A stretch of DNA of 49,704 bases from Treponemataceae bacterium (GTDB lineage: Bacteria; Spirochaetota; Spirochaetia; Treponematales; Treponemataceae): NCBI GenBank assembly GCA_024402435.1, contig JAKSTU010000015.1, positions 1 to 49,704 of the forward strand. The letters run 5' to 3'. Below are positions 1-9,656 of the stretch, in pieces. The position numbers and the translations under genes are program-made. Below the pieces are notes generated by a model. That model did no database searches, was not told where the DNA came from, and saw only the letters and a program-made list of their open reading frames with translations. The stretch's first letter is position 1; each line of letters starts with the position of its first letter.

Positions 1-72
1 GTTACAGGACACAAACACCGCAACAAATGCTGCAAGAATCAGAAAACGTGAAATTGTATGTGATGACTTCAT
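1..72 (-). CDS. LRR-type lipoprotein, N-terminal 24 codons only (cut by window edge)
   Basis: The start codon lies at 72-70 and the reading frame runs off the left edge. The 24 visible residues begin MKSSHTISRFLILAAF and end VFVSCN. This is a lipoprotein signal peptide with Cys at position 23, nearly identical to that of the LRR lipoprotein at 494-5260. The ribosome binding site region and promoter upstream are also nearly identical to that gene's, so this is the 5' end of a tandem paralogue. Whether the body is also LRR protein cannot be seen. Confidence 0.85.
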   Translation of the reverse strand, partial: MKSSHTISRFLILAAFVAVFVSCN

Positions 73-108
73 GAAAACCCCTCTGTTTTTGTAATTACCC
101 TACACTAG

Positions 109-137
109 ATTTTAACGCACAGAAAGCCATATTTCAA
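109..137 (-). promoter_or_regulatory. Sigma70-type promoter of the cut-off lipoprotein gene
   Basis: On the minus strand TTGAAA (137-132) is followed by a 17-bp spacer and TAAAAT (114-109). The same boxes and spacing occur before the paralogous gene at 5297-5325. A GAGGGG ribosome binding site follows, just before the ATG. Confidence 0.7.
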
Positions 138-179
138 GAAATGAGGGAAAAAATTCATAATGCTTTGAAAAGATCCTTA

Positions 180-412
180 GACAAAAAAACTTGTTTTTTA
201 TCGCTCCGGATGACAGGTGTCAGTTTGCTCCGGATGACAAAATGAAGTTTGCGAATGATGACAACCCTATTGGGCGTCGGATGACACTTATTACCTGTCA
301 CCTTTCACTTGTCACCTGTCCCCTTTCCTTCCCTGTCATCCTGAGCGGAATGAGCGCAGCGAATGCAGTCGAAGGATCTTTCAAACTCTTATAATGCTCT
401 GAGCAGACCCTC
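180..412. repeat. Intergenic repeat block, copy 1
   Basis: This block is a near-copy of about 5550-5820. In order it carries an ACTTGTTTTT stretch, GCTCCGGATGACA units, a GGGCGTCGGATGACAC stretch, alternating CACCTGTC/CACTTGTC units, then the TGAGCGGAATGAGCGCAGCG core and a GTCGAAGGATC end. The open frame across it looks like a by-product of the repeats. The rest of 73-493 holds the promoter at 109-137 and about 80 bp (413-493) in which I see nothing specific. Confidence 0.8.
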
Positions 413-493
413 TCGCCCCCGCTTGGACAAAGCATATTGCGGATGCAGGTACGATGCCGTCAAACATCGCCCTGCAAACCTAACATTATTTAA

Positions 494-3400
494 TTAATTT
501 GTCCCATGAGGCTTCGCTGAAATAGTAATGTAACTATGATTTAATAGTTCGGCAGGAACAGTATGGTCTGCACTGCTATCAGTTGCCAAGCCCATATCGA
601 TAGTGGTTGTTTTCGTAATTTCAGACAATGCACTGAAGTATGACCAGTCATCAAATCTTCCGGAAATGGTAATGGTAAACGTTTCAGCAGGGGTGTTGCC
701 GTTATAATTGTTTATTTTGTCTGGTATACTACTGATTACAGATGAAAGATTCTGGGGATTTCTAGAAAAATCATGATCCGCAGTATCTTCGACCAAAAGT
801 GAAGAAAGCAGAGTATTAGTAATACCAAAGTAAACTTTATGCGTTGGTTGACCCTGCCAGCTGTATGCACCGAGCCAAGTATCTGAGTCATCTCCTTCAA
901 CTTTGATTTCTTTGAGTTTTGTACAACTTTGGAACGCTCTATCTGAAATGTAAGTGAGTGATTTTGGCAAGGTAATGGATGTAAGACCAGCCCCAGAAAA
1001 TGCAGCTGTTCCTATTGAGGTAATTCCCTCAGGAAGACTTATAGATTGTAAAAACGAACCAATTTTGGTTTTATACTGAGCAGAGGTACCTCCATAGAAC
1101 ATTTGGTCTGCCAAGGCTTTTGCTGATTTTCCAGTTCCGACATTACATTCACTCATATCAAGTGAAATCGTCTTGTCAGTTTCAGTTTCCATGTTTTTAA
1201 GATAGGACAGTAAGGCCCAGTCTGTAATATCTCCTGTCACCTTAATGACAGTGGATGTGGCCGCATCAGCAAAAGCAATGCTGTTCAGTTCTGATGCTCC
1301 AGTAAATGCCAGAGTATCCAAAGTGATTTCTTTAGTTTCCGGTGCACTGGCAGATCCTTTGAAAGTAACTGTTGTAATCGAGGAATCCTTGAATGCATTG
1401 CCGTCAATTGTTAAAACTGTAGCAGGGAGTTCAATTGTGGTTATTGCAGAACTGTTGAATGCATTACAGGGAATGCCCGTCAGGTTCGGAGGAAGAGTAA
1501 CCGCAGTAAGTTTGCTTGTTCCGTACAAAATACCATTTTCTGTGTCATAACTGCGACCTGGAACAGTGTTAAAAGTCGTTATTGAATCAGGGAAAGAAAT
1601 AGATGTCAGGTTCTGACAGTCGCTGAATACACCGGCTCCCAATGTTGTAAGGTTAGTGTATTCTTGCAAATCAACAGATTCCAAACTGCGGCAATGATGG
1701 AATACAAAGTTTTCTATCTTTGTTACTCCAATAGGCAACTTAAACGAAGTAAGCTTTCTATTTGAGTAAAACAGAAGTGCTGGAATAGTAGTAAGTGCAG
1801 TGGCTTTGCTAAGGTCTGCTGTAATAAATGCAGCATCTGTGAATGGGTAAGAACCGATTTCTGTTACATTTTCAGGCATCTCCAGTGTACCTGTGGTGTC
1901 TGAATTGAAAGTTGATAATTTAGTACAATATTCAAACGCTGAGGTTCCGATCCTTGTCAATGAAGTAGAATTTGCAAAGGAAACCTTTTTCAGATTTCCA
2001 CAGTATTCAAAAGCATTATTGTTAATGATTGCAGTTCCAACAGGCAAAGTAACGCTTCCAAGCCAGAGATTTTTAGCGGTGCTGGTACCATTGAAACAAC
2101 CTGATGAAATAGTTTTATCGCCATCCAGTGTAAGCTGCTCAAGATGCAGGTCAAAATAAACTTCAGACGTGCCTGCAACACTGGAAATAGTGGTATTGAA
2201 AGCCGCATTTTCACTGGTGAGTGTTATAGGGCTTTCTTCTGCTGAAATCCACATTGGAAGTGTTATAACGCCAAGATCCTGTGCAATAGCATACATCTGC
2301 TGGACACGTGCTGTATCAGGGGCAGTGGAACTGAATGCAGAAAGCGGAACATCGCGATAGAATGCTGATGAACTTTTTTCATTCTTAATGGTGCTTTTCC
2401 AATCATCAACGGTAATGTGTGCATAAGAAGCATTGCCGTCCACAACTGTAACCTGTGTCCAGTTGCCTGTAACTAAGCTGGCTAGTACGGATTTTACATT
2501 CTCAAATGCTTTGGCACCGAGGTATGCGCATCCTTCAGGAAGTGTTATTTCAAGGTTTTTACAACCGGAAAAAGCGTTTTTACCGATTTTTGTAAGACCG
2601 TCAATCATGGTTATTGAAGTAAGATTTGTACAACCGGAGAAGGCATTATCTCCAATGACAGAAATATATGGGGAATCAGAAGAATAATGAGGAAGACTAA
2701 TTTTCGTTAACCAAGTCTTTCCTTCAAAAAAGCCCGCAGGGATTGTCTTCTTTTCTATTGAAGCATCTCGAGCAATTACGAGACTTGTTAATATCAATTC
2801 GATACCGTTTGTATTTTCGCAGGTAATATCAGCAATTATGTTTTTTACATCGTCCCATTCAAATGTTCCGCCACAAATTCCTAAAGGGATTACGCTATTT
2901 AAGGTTTTGCATTCCTCAATGTAAGAATAAATCTCATCGGGTGTATTTACTGCAAGAGAAAAATCCCTTACATAACGCTCAATGTTTCTTTCCGTATCCT
3001 TTTCTTTGTTTGTGACTATTGCTGACTCAATGTCACTGCTTCGTGTGCAGCTGATGGGCTGAAAGTCTTCATTCAAAGTAAAAATTGTCCACTGAGCGGC
3101 ATATTGGTTAGTACATGCAAAATCTCTAGTATTCTCTGTCTCTTTTTTTAAAGCCGTGCCAAAAAATGCATCATAATCAACGTAGGTAATTCCTGCACCA
3201 AGTTGAATTTTGGACAAATCCGAACATCCATAAAAACACCGTGCCGGAATCTTATGAATTTTATAGTTGCTTTCAAACAGGAATTCAGTCAGATTAGTAT
3301 TTTTTGCAAAGGCAGCTTCTCCCATAGTTATAACACTTTTCGGCAGGGTAACTGTGGAAAAGGCACAGCCTTCAAAAGCAGATTTTCCGATTGAAGCAAG

Positions 3401-5260
3401 ATTTGAAGTCGAACCTAAGTAAATATTTGCAAGCTCTTTACAGTTTTTGAACGCACCGTCACCAATCGAAGTAACAGAATATTTCAGTGAAAGTGAACTT
3501 ATGGCCGTGTTTTCAAAAGCATAATTCCCGATTGTGATGTTTGTTGTCTGATAATTGGGGGTAGCAAATTTAATACTTTCAAGAGCGGTACAGTCTTTGA
3601 ATGCCCCGTCCCCAACGGATTCTATATTTTCGAAGATAGTAAATTCTTTGATGGCTGTACCGCTGAATGCTGATTCTCCAATTGTTTGAATGCTTGTTGG
3701 TGATTTAAATTCAAGCGTTGTCAAAGCAGAACAATGGTCAAAAGCATTGGAACCGATTTCGGTAACTCCAGATGGTATTGAAATTGATTCCAACGCGGTA
3801 CAATAACTGAAAGCACCGGAGGGGATTTTTGACATAGACGGCAGAGAAACTTCTTCAAGCCAGTTATTCGGATTATCAGATGTACCTGCCACACTTGAAA
3901 GATTATCTGCAAACCATTCCTCGCCAATGTAGGAAAGAACCAATTCTACACCTTTGTTACCTTTGTTTATTTCAGAATTGCCCAATGCAGATATTGTATT
4001 ATTCCAAAGATCAGTATTGTTTTCATAGTATTCAAATCCATCCTGGAAAAAAATGACAATGTTTTCTATCTGGTTATCCTTACTTTGAGCAGAAATGTAT
4101 GCTTCTATCTCGTCTTTGGTTGAATAATCATAAATAAACCCAGTATTCTCCCACAGAGGATATAAGGTTATGTCATCTGTGTATGTTCCACCACTGACTG
4201 TATTACTCCAATAATTGTAAACAACAGGCTCTCCATCTTGCATTGATTTTCCGTCCCACCATCCGTAGAATCCATATCCGGCAGGTGTTTTCAGGAGATC
4301 ATAATCAAGATTCGGCAATTCCTCACTTGTTGCATAAATATTCTGTACATAAGGTTCCGGCAATGAAGCACCTGCCACAAGGTCAGCAGTGATTTTATTG
4401 GTATACTTTCCGTATTCCATTCCTTCCTGACTGAAGGTAATCGTGTAATTTTTGTTCAGCACCTCAATTCTCGGGGTCCATGAAGTAGTAACATTGGGGA
4501 AAACGTAAGCAAGTTCCGGGCCTACAATCGTTATTTCTCCGGATTTGTCTGCCAGTTCCATCAGAATCCAGTGTTTTCCGGAAGGATATGTGTCGCTGAA
4601 CTCTACTGTACCAGATGTAAAAGGCATTGGAGTTTCCTGAACAGGGAATTGAGTTCTGTCAACGGCCGGAGAATCAGAAATCCAGATTTTTGCAGAGGTA
4701 ACGCTGTCTTTTACCAGAGAAATGTCTGCATTTACGGACAAAGTTCCGGGTTCTTGGGGTTTGAGTGCGAAAAGAAGGGTTGTTTTGTTGTCGGAAGAGC
4801 TCCATGTTTCTTCGGCAGACCAGATACCGCCTTTATATTTTGCAGTTAAAGAAAAGGCATAAGTTTTGGAATTGTCCAGTGTCAGCTGAATGTCTGTCAA
4901 ATCATCGTAAGTCAGTCCGCTGTGCGAGTTTTCCGCATCAACAGTTCCTGTCCCCACTCCAGAGACTTGAGCCGCACCGCTTCCGCCTGTCGTTGCATCA
5001 TCAGTTTTATACGTTGTTGCAATCAGAGTAAAATCGGTAAAATCAGTAATTGCAGGGGAATAATTGTCCGGAAAAACTGTGCGTGCAGCGCTTTTTGACT
5101 CTGCAATAATCCGCACATAAGTGAATCCGGGTTCAGCAGTGTTCTGCTTTTTATCATCAGGCTTCTCCCAGCTTTTGTTGAAGAATCCGTTACAGGACAC
5201 AAAAACCGCAACAAATGCCGCAAGAATCAGGAACTGTGAAATTTTACGTGATGACTTCAT
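494..5260 (-). CDS. BspA-like leucine-rich-repeat surface lipoprotein
   Basis: This 1588-residue protein starts with a lipoprotein signal peptide (lipobox ending at Cys23, FVSCNG), so it is probably acylated and surface or periplasm exposed. Residues about 270-375 resemble a Listeria-Bacteroides repeat (GYGFYGWWDG ... ITLYPLWE). From about residue 450 to the end there are many BspA-type LRR_5 repeats, recognisable as 'IGxxAFxxCxxLxxIxLPxxVxxIG'. Such proteins in spirochaetes and Bacteroidetes are associated with adhesion to host cells, matrix or other bacteria. The start is set by a GAGGGG site a few bases before the ATG and by the promoter at 5297-5325. A paralogue starts at the left window edge. 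The ligand cannot be predicted. Confidence 0.93.
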   Translation of the reverse strand: MKSSRKISQFLILAAFVAVFVSCNGFFNKSWEKPDDKKQNTAEPGFTYVRIIAESKSAARTVFPDNYSPAITDFTDFTLIATTYKTDDATTGGSGAAQVSGVGTGTVDAENSHSGLTYDDLTDIQLTLDNSKTYAFSLTAKYKGGIWSAEETWSSSDNKTTLLFALKPQEPGTLSVNADISLVKDSVTSAKIWISDSPAVDRTQFPVQETPMPFTSGTVEFSDTYPSGKHWILMELADKSGEITIVGPELAYVFPNVTTSWTPRIEVLNKNYTITFSQEGMEYGKYTNKITADLVAGASLPEPYVQNIYATSEELPNLDYDLLKTPAGYGFYGWWDGKSMQDGEPVVYNYWSNTVSGGTYTDDITLYPLWENTGFIYDYSTKDEIEAYISAQSKDNQIENIVIFFQDGFEYYENNTDLWNNTISALGNSEINKGNKGVELVLSYIGEEWFADNLSSVAGTSDNPNNWLEEVSLPSMSKIPSGAFSYCTALESISIPSGVTEIGSNAFDHCSALTTLEFKSPTSIQTIGESAFSGTAIKEFTIFENIESVGDGAFKDCTALESIKFATPNYQTTNITIGNYAFENTAISSLSLKYSVTSIGDGAFKNCKELANIYLGSTSNLASIGKSAFEGCAFSTVTLPKSVITMGEAAFAKNTNLTEFLFESNYKIHKIPARCFYGCSDLSKIQLGAGITYVDYDAFFGTALKKETENTRDFACTNQYAAQWTIFTLNEDFQPISCTRSSDIESAIVTNKEKDTERNIERYVRDFSLAVNTPDEIYSYIEECKTLNSVIPLGICGGTFEWDDVKNIIADITCENTNGIELILTSLVIARDASIEKKTIPAGFFEGKTWLTKISLPHYSSDSPYISVIGDNAFSGCTNLTSITMIDGLTKIGKNAFSGCKNLEITLPEGCAYLGAKAFENVKSVLASLVTGNWTQVTVVDGNASYAHITVDDWKSTIKNEKSSSAFYRDVPLSAFSSTAPDTARVQQMYAIAQDLGVITLPMWISAEESPITLTSENAAFNTTISSVAGTSEVYFDLHLEQLTLDGDKTISSGCFNGTSTAKNLWLGSVTLPVGTAIINNNAFEYCGNLKKVSFANSTSLTRIGTSAFEYCTKLSTFNSDTTGTLEMPENVTEIGSYPFTDAAFITADLSKATALTTIPALLFYSNRKLTSFKLPIGVTKIENFVFHHCRSLESVDLQEYTNLTTLGAGVFSDCQNLTSISFPDSITTFNTVPGRSYDTENGILYGTSKLTAVTLPPNLTGIPCNAFNSSAITTIELPATVLTIDGNAFKDSSITTVTFKGSASAPETKEITLDTLAFTGASELNSIAFADAATSTVIKVTGDITDWALLSYLKNMETETDKTISLDMSECNVGTGKSAKALADQMFYGGTSAQYKTKIGSFLQSISLPEGITSIGTAAFSGAGLTSITLPKSLTYISDRAFQSCTKLKEIKVEGDDSDTWLGAYSWQGQPTHKVYFGITNTLLSSLLVEDTADHDFSRNPQNLSSVISSIPDKINNYNGNTPAETFTITISGRFDDWSYFSALSEITKTTTIDMGLATDSSADHTVPAELLNHSYITISAKPHGTN

Positions 5261-5296
5261 GAAAACCCCTCTGTTTTTAAAATTACCCTACACTAG

Positions 5297-5325
5297 ATTT
5301 TAACGCACAGAAAGCCATATTTCAA
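5297..5325 (-). promoter_or_regulatory. Promoter of the LRR lipoprotein gene
   Basis: Minus-strand TTGAAA (5325-5320), a 17-bp spacer, then TAAAAT (5302-5297). The surrounding 100 bp are duplicated almost exactly at 60-170, so both lipoprotein genes should respond to the same signals. Confidence 0.72.
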
Positions 5326-5339
5326 GGAATGAGGAGAAA

Positions 5340-6115
5340 TTTCATAATGCTTTGTGGAGATCCTTCGACTACGCTCAGGATGACAGGTGTCAGTTTGCTC
5401 CGGATGACGATGCGCAGTTTGCCCCCCTGTGTCATGTTGAGCGGAATGAGCGGAGCGAATGACACACCACTGTCATCCTGAGCGGAATGAGCGCAGCGAA
5501 TGCAGTCGAAGGATCTTTCAAACTCTTATAAAGTTCTGAGCAGATCCTTCGACAAAAAAACTTGTTTTTATTGCTCCGGATGACAAAATGAAGTTTTCGA
5601 ATGATGACAACCCTATTGGGCGTCGGATGACACTTATTACCTGCCACCTTTCACTTATCACCTATTCCCTGACACCTGTCACCTGTTCCCTTTCCTTCCC
5701 TGTCATCCTGAGCGGAATGAGCGCAGCGAATGACACACCCATGTCATCCTGAGCGGAATGAGCGCGGCGAATGCAGTCGAAGGATCTTTCAAACTCTTAT
5801 AAAGCCCTGAGCAGACCCTTCGACTAAAAAACTTGTTTTTATTGCTCCGGGTGACATTGTTGTGGCGCGGGATGACATTGTGGGGAATGCGCACTGAATG
5901 CACTGCGCTTTGTCATGTTGTGCCGAAGCGCAGTTTGCCCCCCTGTGTCATGTTGAGCGGAATGAGCGGAGCGAATGAAGTCGAAACATCCCACAAAGCG
6001 TGGTCTTTTTTCGGAGATCCTTCGACCAGGCTCAGGATGACAAGCAAAGTGTGCGCTCCGGATGACGATGCGCCCCCTATTCCCTGTCACCTGTCACTTA
6101 TTCCCTTTTCCTCCG
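5340..6115. repeat. Intergenic repeat field (about 0.8 kb)
   Basis: This gene-free stretch is almost wholly made of short mosaic repeats. TGAGCGGAATGAGCG-type cores occur near 5437, 5479, 5708, 5749 and 5954. GATCCTTCGAC ends, CTCCGGATGACA units and CACCTGTCACCTGT runs fill the gaps. Cores end in GAATGACACACC or in GAATGCAGTCGAAGGATC, as if modules had been shuffled. The segment 5550-5820 is nearly identical to 180-412. Open frames here follow the repeats and do not look like genes. Confidence 0.85.
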
Positions 6116-6117
6116 CT

Positions 6118-7254
6118 TCACTTTCCTTTATGTATAAACAGTTTTTTTACTTTCTTGTGATAAAAAGCGCGTGCTTTTTCGGCAAAAATGTAAAGCCCGT
6201 AAACACAGGGTTTGTAAACCGCGTCAAAGCTGCCGATTCTGTGCACCAACCTGCCGCCGAATCCTGTCTTGAACCGAAAAAGTCCGTGCATGGGATGGTT
6301 TTCGTTGTCATCAGGCGGGCAGCCGTAAAAATCATAAGTTTTTGCGCCGAAAGCTTTTGCATCGCAGATTGCACGCCACTGAAGAAGATAGGCAGGCATC
6401 AGATTCCGCTTGTTGTTTGATGAAGCGCCAAAAAGATAAACAGCTTCCGTATCTGTAAAAAGCGTAATTATCCCCGCAAGAACATCATTTTCGTGAGCCG
6501 CCAGATACAATGTTGTTTTTACGCCGGATTTTTCGGCTTCTGCACTGTTGCCCCGCTCCAGCAGGTCTTTGTAGTAAGATTTTGCATGAATGGCAATTCC
6601 GTCTCTTTTGGCAGTTTCTTCAAAAACATGATAAAAGTCTTCGATTTTTTCCGCACCGCAGGCAGAAACAGTTACACCCTTTTTTTCAGCAAGTTTGATG
6701 TTGTACCGCCATTTTGGCTTCATTGCAGAAAGCAGTTCTTCTTCAGTTTTTTCCAAATCAAGAAGAACAGTGTCCGGCGGCTGAATATCATTCAGTGATT
6801 TTTTCAGAATTCTCCCGTTTTTCTTCTTCCAGTTTTCTGAACATGTACACTTTTGTGCAAGTTCATCAAATTCCACCGGCGGATCCATTCTCAGACAGAA
6901 AGTGTTTGCCGGAAGCAAAGCCTTTGCCTTTACAGAGAATTCTGAAAGAAGATCAGCATATAAATCATTGTTCCGGGAAAATGGACTTTCCGGAGTAAAT
7001 TCCAGCCCCATGGGAATATAAGCGATAGAAAAAAACTTTCCTACTGTCCGTACAAGAATATTTACAGAAAAATCACATGGGGAATTTTCTGCATCTGCGG
7101 TTCCGCGAACCTTAAGTTTTTTCCAACCGTGGGCACATTTAAAATCCGCCCAAAAATCTCTTTGAAGAAAATGAAAACTTTCCGGAACAGAAACACCCGA
7201 AGCTTTGTCAGCAACAAGCTCCATTCCGGAAATGTATTGTGTGGTTGTCTGCAT
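6118..7254 (-). CDS. FemAB/FemX-type peptidoglycan bridge aminoacyltransferase family protein
   Basis: This 378-residue protein fits the FemAB/GNAT-like family, which uses aminoacyl-tRNA to add amino acids to the peptidoglycan stem peptide or a related acceptor. Typical features are an N-terminal half with 'FLQRDFWADFKCAHGW', a central 'SAMKPKWRYNIKLAEKKGV' (the PKxRxxIxxAxKxGV signature) and a C-terminal 'AYLLQWRAICDAKAFGAKT' followed by YDFYGCPP. The lysine-rich C-terminus ends at the first repeat block. The start is 6 bases after the metG stop with no clear ribosome binding site, so translation is probably coupled to metG. Membership of the family is fairly sure. The amino acid transferred is unknown. 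Confidence 0.82.
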   Translation of the reverse strand: MQTTTQYISGMELVADKASGVSVPESFHFLQRDFWADFKCAHGWKKLKVRGTADAENSPCDFSVNILVRTVGKFFSIAYIPMGLEFTPESPFSRNNDLYADLLSEFSVKAKALLPANTFCLRMDPPVEFDELAQKCTCSENWKKKNGRILKKSLNDIQPPDTVLLDLEKTEEELLSAMKPKWRYNIKLAEKKGVTVSACGAEKIEDFYHVFEETAKRDGIAIHAKSYYKDLLERGNSAEAEKSGVKTTLYLAAHENDVLAGIITLFTDTEAVYLFGASSNNKRNLMPAYLLQWRAICDAKAFGAKTYDFYGCPPDDNENHPMHGLFRFKTGFGGRLVHRIGSFDAVYKPCVYGLYIFAEKARAFYHKKVKKLFIHKGK

Positions 7255-7260
7255 CGTTTA

Positions 7261-9621
7261 TTAATGAGCTGAACCGTTGACGGTTTTTTCAGTTGTCAGA
7301 GCTTTTCCGTCTGCCAGAAGAGCCTTGCCCTGAATATTTACTGCTTTTTCAGTAACAGAAATGTCTGTTGCAAAGAAAACATCTGCATCAATTTCTGCAG
7401 TTTTTACCGCGGCAGGATCAGTTCCTTCAAGAACAACAGGTGTTCCCGGTGCTGCCCAAGGAGCGGTAAGCAGTTCAACGCACTCTTTGTCACCGTCTTT
7501 GTAATCTGCAGCCAGAAGCATTCCGCGGCTTTCTACACCACGCATTTTTCTGGGCTTAAGATTGTCTGCAATAATTACATGCTGGCCAAGAAGTTCCTCT
7601 TCCTTAAGATAAGGAACCAGTCCGCTCTGAATTACACGGTCTGTTCCGGATCCGTCGTCAAGATGTTCAATATAAAGCTTGTCAGAATCAGGATTCCGTT
7701 CTACAGAAACAATTTTTGCAACTTTAAGGGCAACATTCTTGTTGAAGTTCTCAATCTGCTGTTCCGGTGTAAGAGGATCAGGAGCTTTTTCTTCCTTTTT
7801 GGGCTGCTGTTTTGCTTTCTTTTCCTCTTTCTTGGGTTTCTGGTCTTTTGCTTTGTCTTCGTTGGCTTTTTCTGCTCTTTCAGCCTGACTTCCGTCGTAA
7901 CGTTTGCGGTACTCTTCAGTACGTTTTGCATCCAGCGGTGTCATGATGATTTCTGTTTTGTAAACTTTGTCCAGTCCTTCTGTAACACCAAGATTGCTCC
8001 AGTCAAGAGCGCCTTCTGCACTGGCTTTGCCGATCCGTCCTGTGCAACCTGATTTTCCGAAGAAAGAAAGGACTTTTTCGCAGTAATGAGGCATATACGG
8101 ATGTGCCATAATCATCAGGTCTTTGATTACATAGCAAAGGTCGCGGATAAGTGCAGCGGCTTTTTCAGGATCAGTATTACGTGTCTTCCAAGGCTCACCG
8201 TCCTGGAAAGCTTTGTTTGCAATTGAAGAAATTGCGAAAATCTCATGGAAAGCATCTTTAAGGTCAGCCCATTCAAGATATTCAGCAACTTTTGATTCTT
8301 TTTCTTTAATCTGATCCCAAAGAGCTGAGTCAGGAGCTCCGGCGGGAATCACACCGTCGTAGTAACGTGAAACAAAGGTTGTTGTTCTGTTGACCAGGTT
8401 GCAGAGATTTCCGACCAGTTCTGAATTGACTTTTTCCTGGAAGTCTTTCCAAGTGAACTGAAAATCTGATTTTTCGGGACGATTGTAGAAAATGTAGAAG
8501 CGCCACATATCTGCAGGAATACCTGATTCACGGGCATCTGTTCCGAAAACACCGATACCTTTTGATTTTGAAAACTTTCCGCTTTCATAATTAAGGTATT
8601 CGGTTGAAGACATGTGATGAAGCTTTGTCCAATCTTTTCCGGATCCGATCAGTGTTGACGGGAAAATAACCGTGTGGAAAGGAATGTTGTCTTTTCCGAT
8701 GAACTGGAACAGATCAACAGGAGTTTTTGCTTTTTCTTCAGTGCTTTCTGAAGGAAGCCACCATGTTTTCCAGTCGAATTTTTCAGGAGAATCCAGTTTT
8801 TCAAGTTTGTCAGCCAAGGCTTTTGTAATTGAAATATAACCGATGGGAGCATCGAACCAGACATAGAAAACTTTGTCTTCAAAGCCTTCTTTCGGAACGG
8901 GAATACCCCATTTCAAATCTCTGGTAATTGCACGTTCCTGAAGTCCGTCACGGATCCAGGCTTCTGTCATCTGGATTGCATTTTTGGCCCACTTTCCTTT
9001 TTCGGAAGTGTCTTTCATCCAGGGAGCATATTCCTTCTGGATTTTGGGCAGATCAATGTAGAGATGCTTTGTTGATCTGAGTTCAGGTGTGGCACCGCAT
9101 GTAGAGCATTTGGGCTCTTTCAGTTCTGTAGGATCAAGAAGTGCGCCGCATTTTTCGCACTGGTCACCACGGGCATCCTCGTATCCGCAGTGAGGACAAA
9201 CGCCGCGAACGTAGCGGTCTGCAAGAAAGCGTTCGCAATGGGGACAGTAAAGCTGTTCAATTGTGTTTTCCTTGATGAAACCGCGGCTGTCCAAATCTTT
9301 GAAAAGCCCCTGGACTATTTCAGTCTGCTGCGGGGTTGAAGTACGTCCGAAATAGTCAAAATTGATGCCGAACCATTCATAAATGTCTTTGTGAATTGCA
9401 TGATAATAATTGCAAAGCTCACGGGGTTTTTTGTTTTCCTGAAGAGCGCGTGTTTCTGTTGCAGTACCGTATTCGTCAGTACCGCAAACGTACAAAGTAT
9501 CATAGCCGCGGCTTCTGCAAAAACGTGCAAAAACATCGGCAGAAAGCACCTGAATACAGTTTCCTAAATGGGGAACATTGTTTACATAAGGTAAAGCGGA
9601 GGTAATAAGTCTTCTATTCAT
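7261..9621 (-). CDS. metG: Methionyl-tRNA synthetase
   Basis: This 786-residue cytoplasmic enzyme charges tRNA-Met. The HIGH-type motif is PHLGN at 17-21 and the KMSKS-type loop is KFSKSKG at 349-355. Four cysteine pairs (126/129, 142/145, 155/158, 172/175) form the two-knuckle zinc domain of the long MetG1 class. After the anticodon-binding helices comes a Lys/Glu-rich linker, then a C-terminal EMAP-II/Trbp111-like tRNA-binding domain (motif SDKLYIEHLDDG, ending near residue 760), which in homologues also dimerises the enzyme. It lies 35 bp downstream of the GH57-like gene in the Rnf gene run. No strong ribosome binding site is visible before the ATG. Confidence 0.97.
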   Translation of the reverse strand: MNRRLITSALPYVNNVPHLGNCIQVLSADVFARFCRSRGYDTLYVCGTDEYGTATETRALQENKKPRELCNYYHAIHKDIYEWFGINFDYFGRTSTPQQTEIVQGLFKDLDSRGFIKENTIEQLYCPHCERFLADRYVRGVCPHCGYEDARGDQCEKCGALLDPTELKEPKCSTCGATPELRSTKHLYIDLPKIQKEYAPWMKDTSEKGKWAKNAIQMTEAWIRDGLQERAITRDLKWGIPVPKEGFEDKVFYVWFDAPIGYISITKALADKLEKLDSPEKFDWKTWWLPSESTEEKAKTPVDLFQFIGKDNIPFHTVIFPSTLIGSGKDWTKLHHMSSTEYLNYESGKFSKSKGIGVFGTDARESGIPADMWRFYIFYNRPEKSDFQFTWKDFQEKVNSELVGNLCNLVNRTTTFVSRYYDGVIPAGAPDSALWDQIKEKESKVAEYLEWADLKDAFHEIFAISSIANKAFQDGEPWKTRNTDPEKAAALIRDLCYVIKDLMIMAHPYMPHYCEKVLSFFGKSGCTGRIGKASAEGALDWSNLGVTEGLDKVYKTEIIMTPLDAKRTEEYRKRYDGSQAERAEKANEDKAKDQKPKKEEKKAKQQPKKEEKAPDPLTPEQQIENFNKNVALKVAKIVSVERNPDSDKLYIEHLDDGSGTDRVIQSGLVPYLKEEELLGQHVIIADNLKPRKMRGVESRGMLLAADYKDGDKECVELLTAPWAAPGTPVVLEGTDPAAVKTAEIDADVFFATDISVTEKAVNIQGKALLADGKALTTEKTVNGSAH

Positions 9622-9656
9622 AACTTGAGAATGATAATTATTTATCGCTCAAAAGT

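Noticed and set aside
191..394. Open frame of 67 codons in the left repeat block
   Set aside because: It follows the dispersed repeat and has no ribosome binding site or protein-like composition.
5833..6420. Open frame of 195 codons on the plus strand
   Set aside because: Its first half is repeat DNA and its second half is antisense to the FemAB-like gene.
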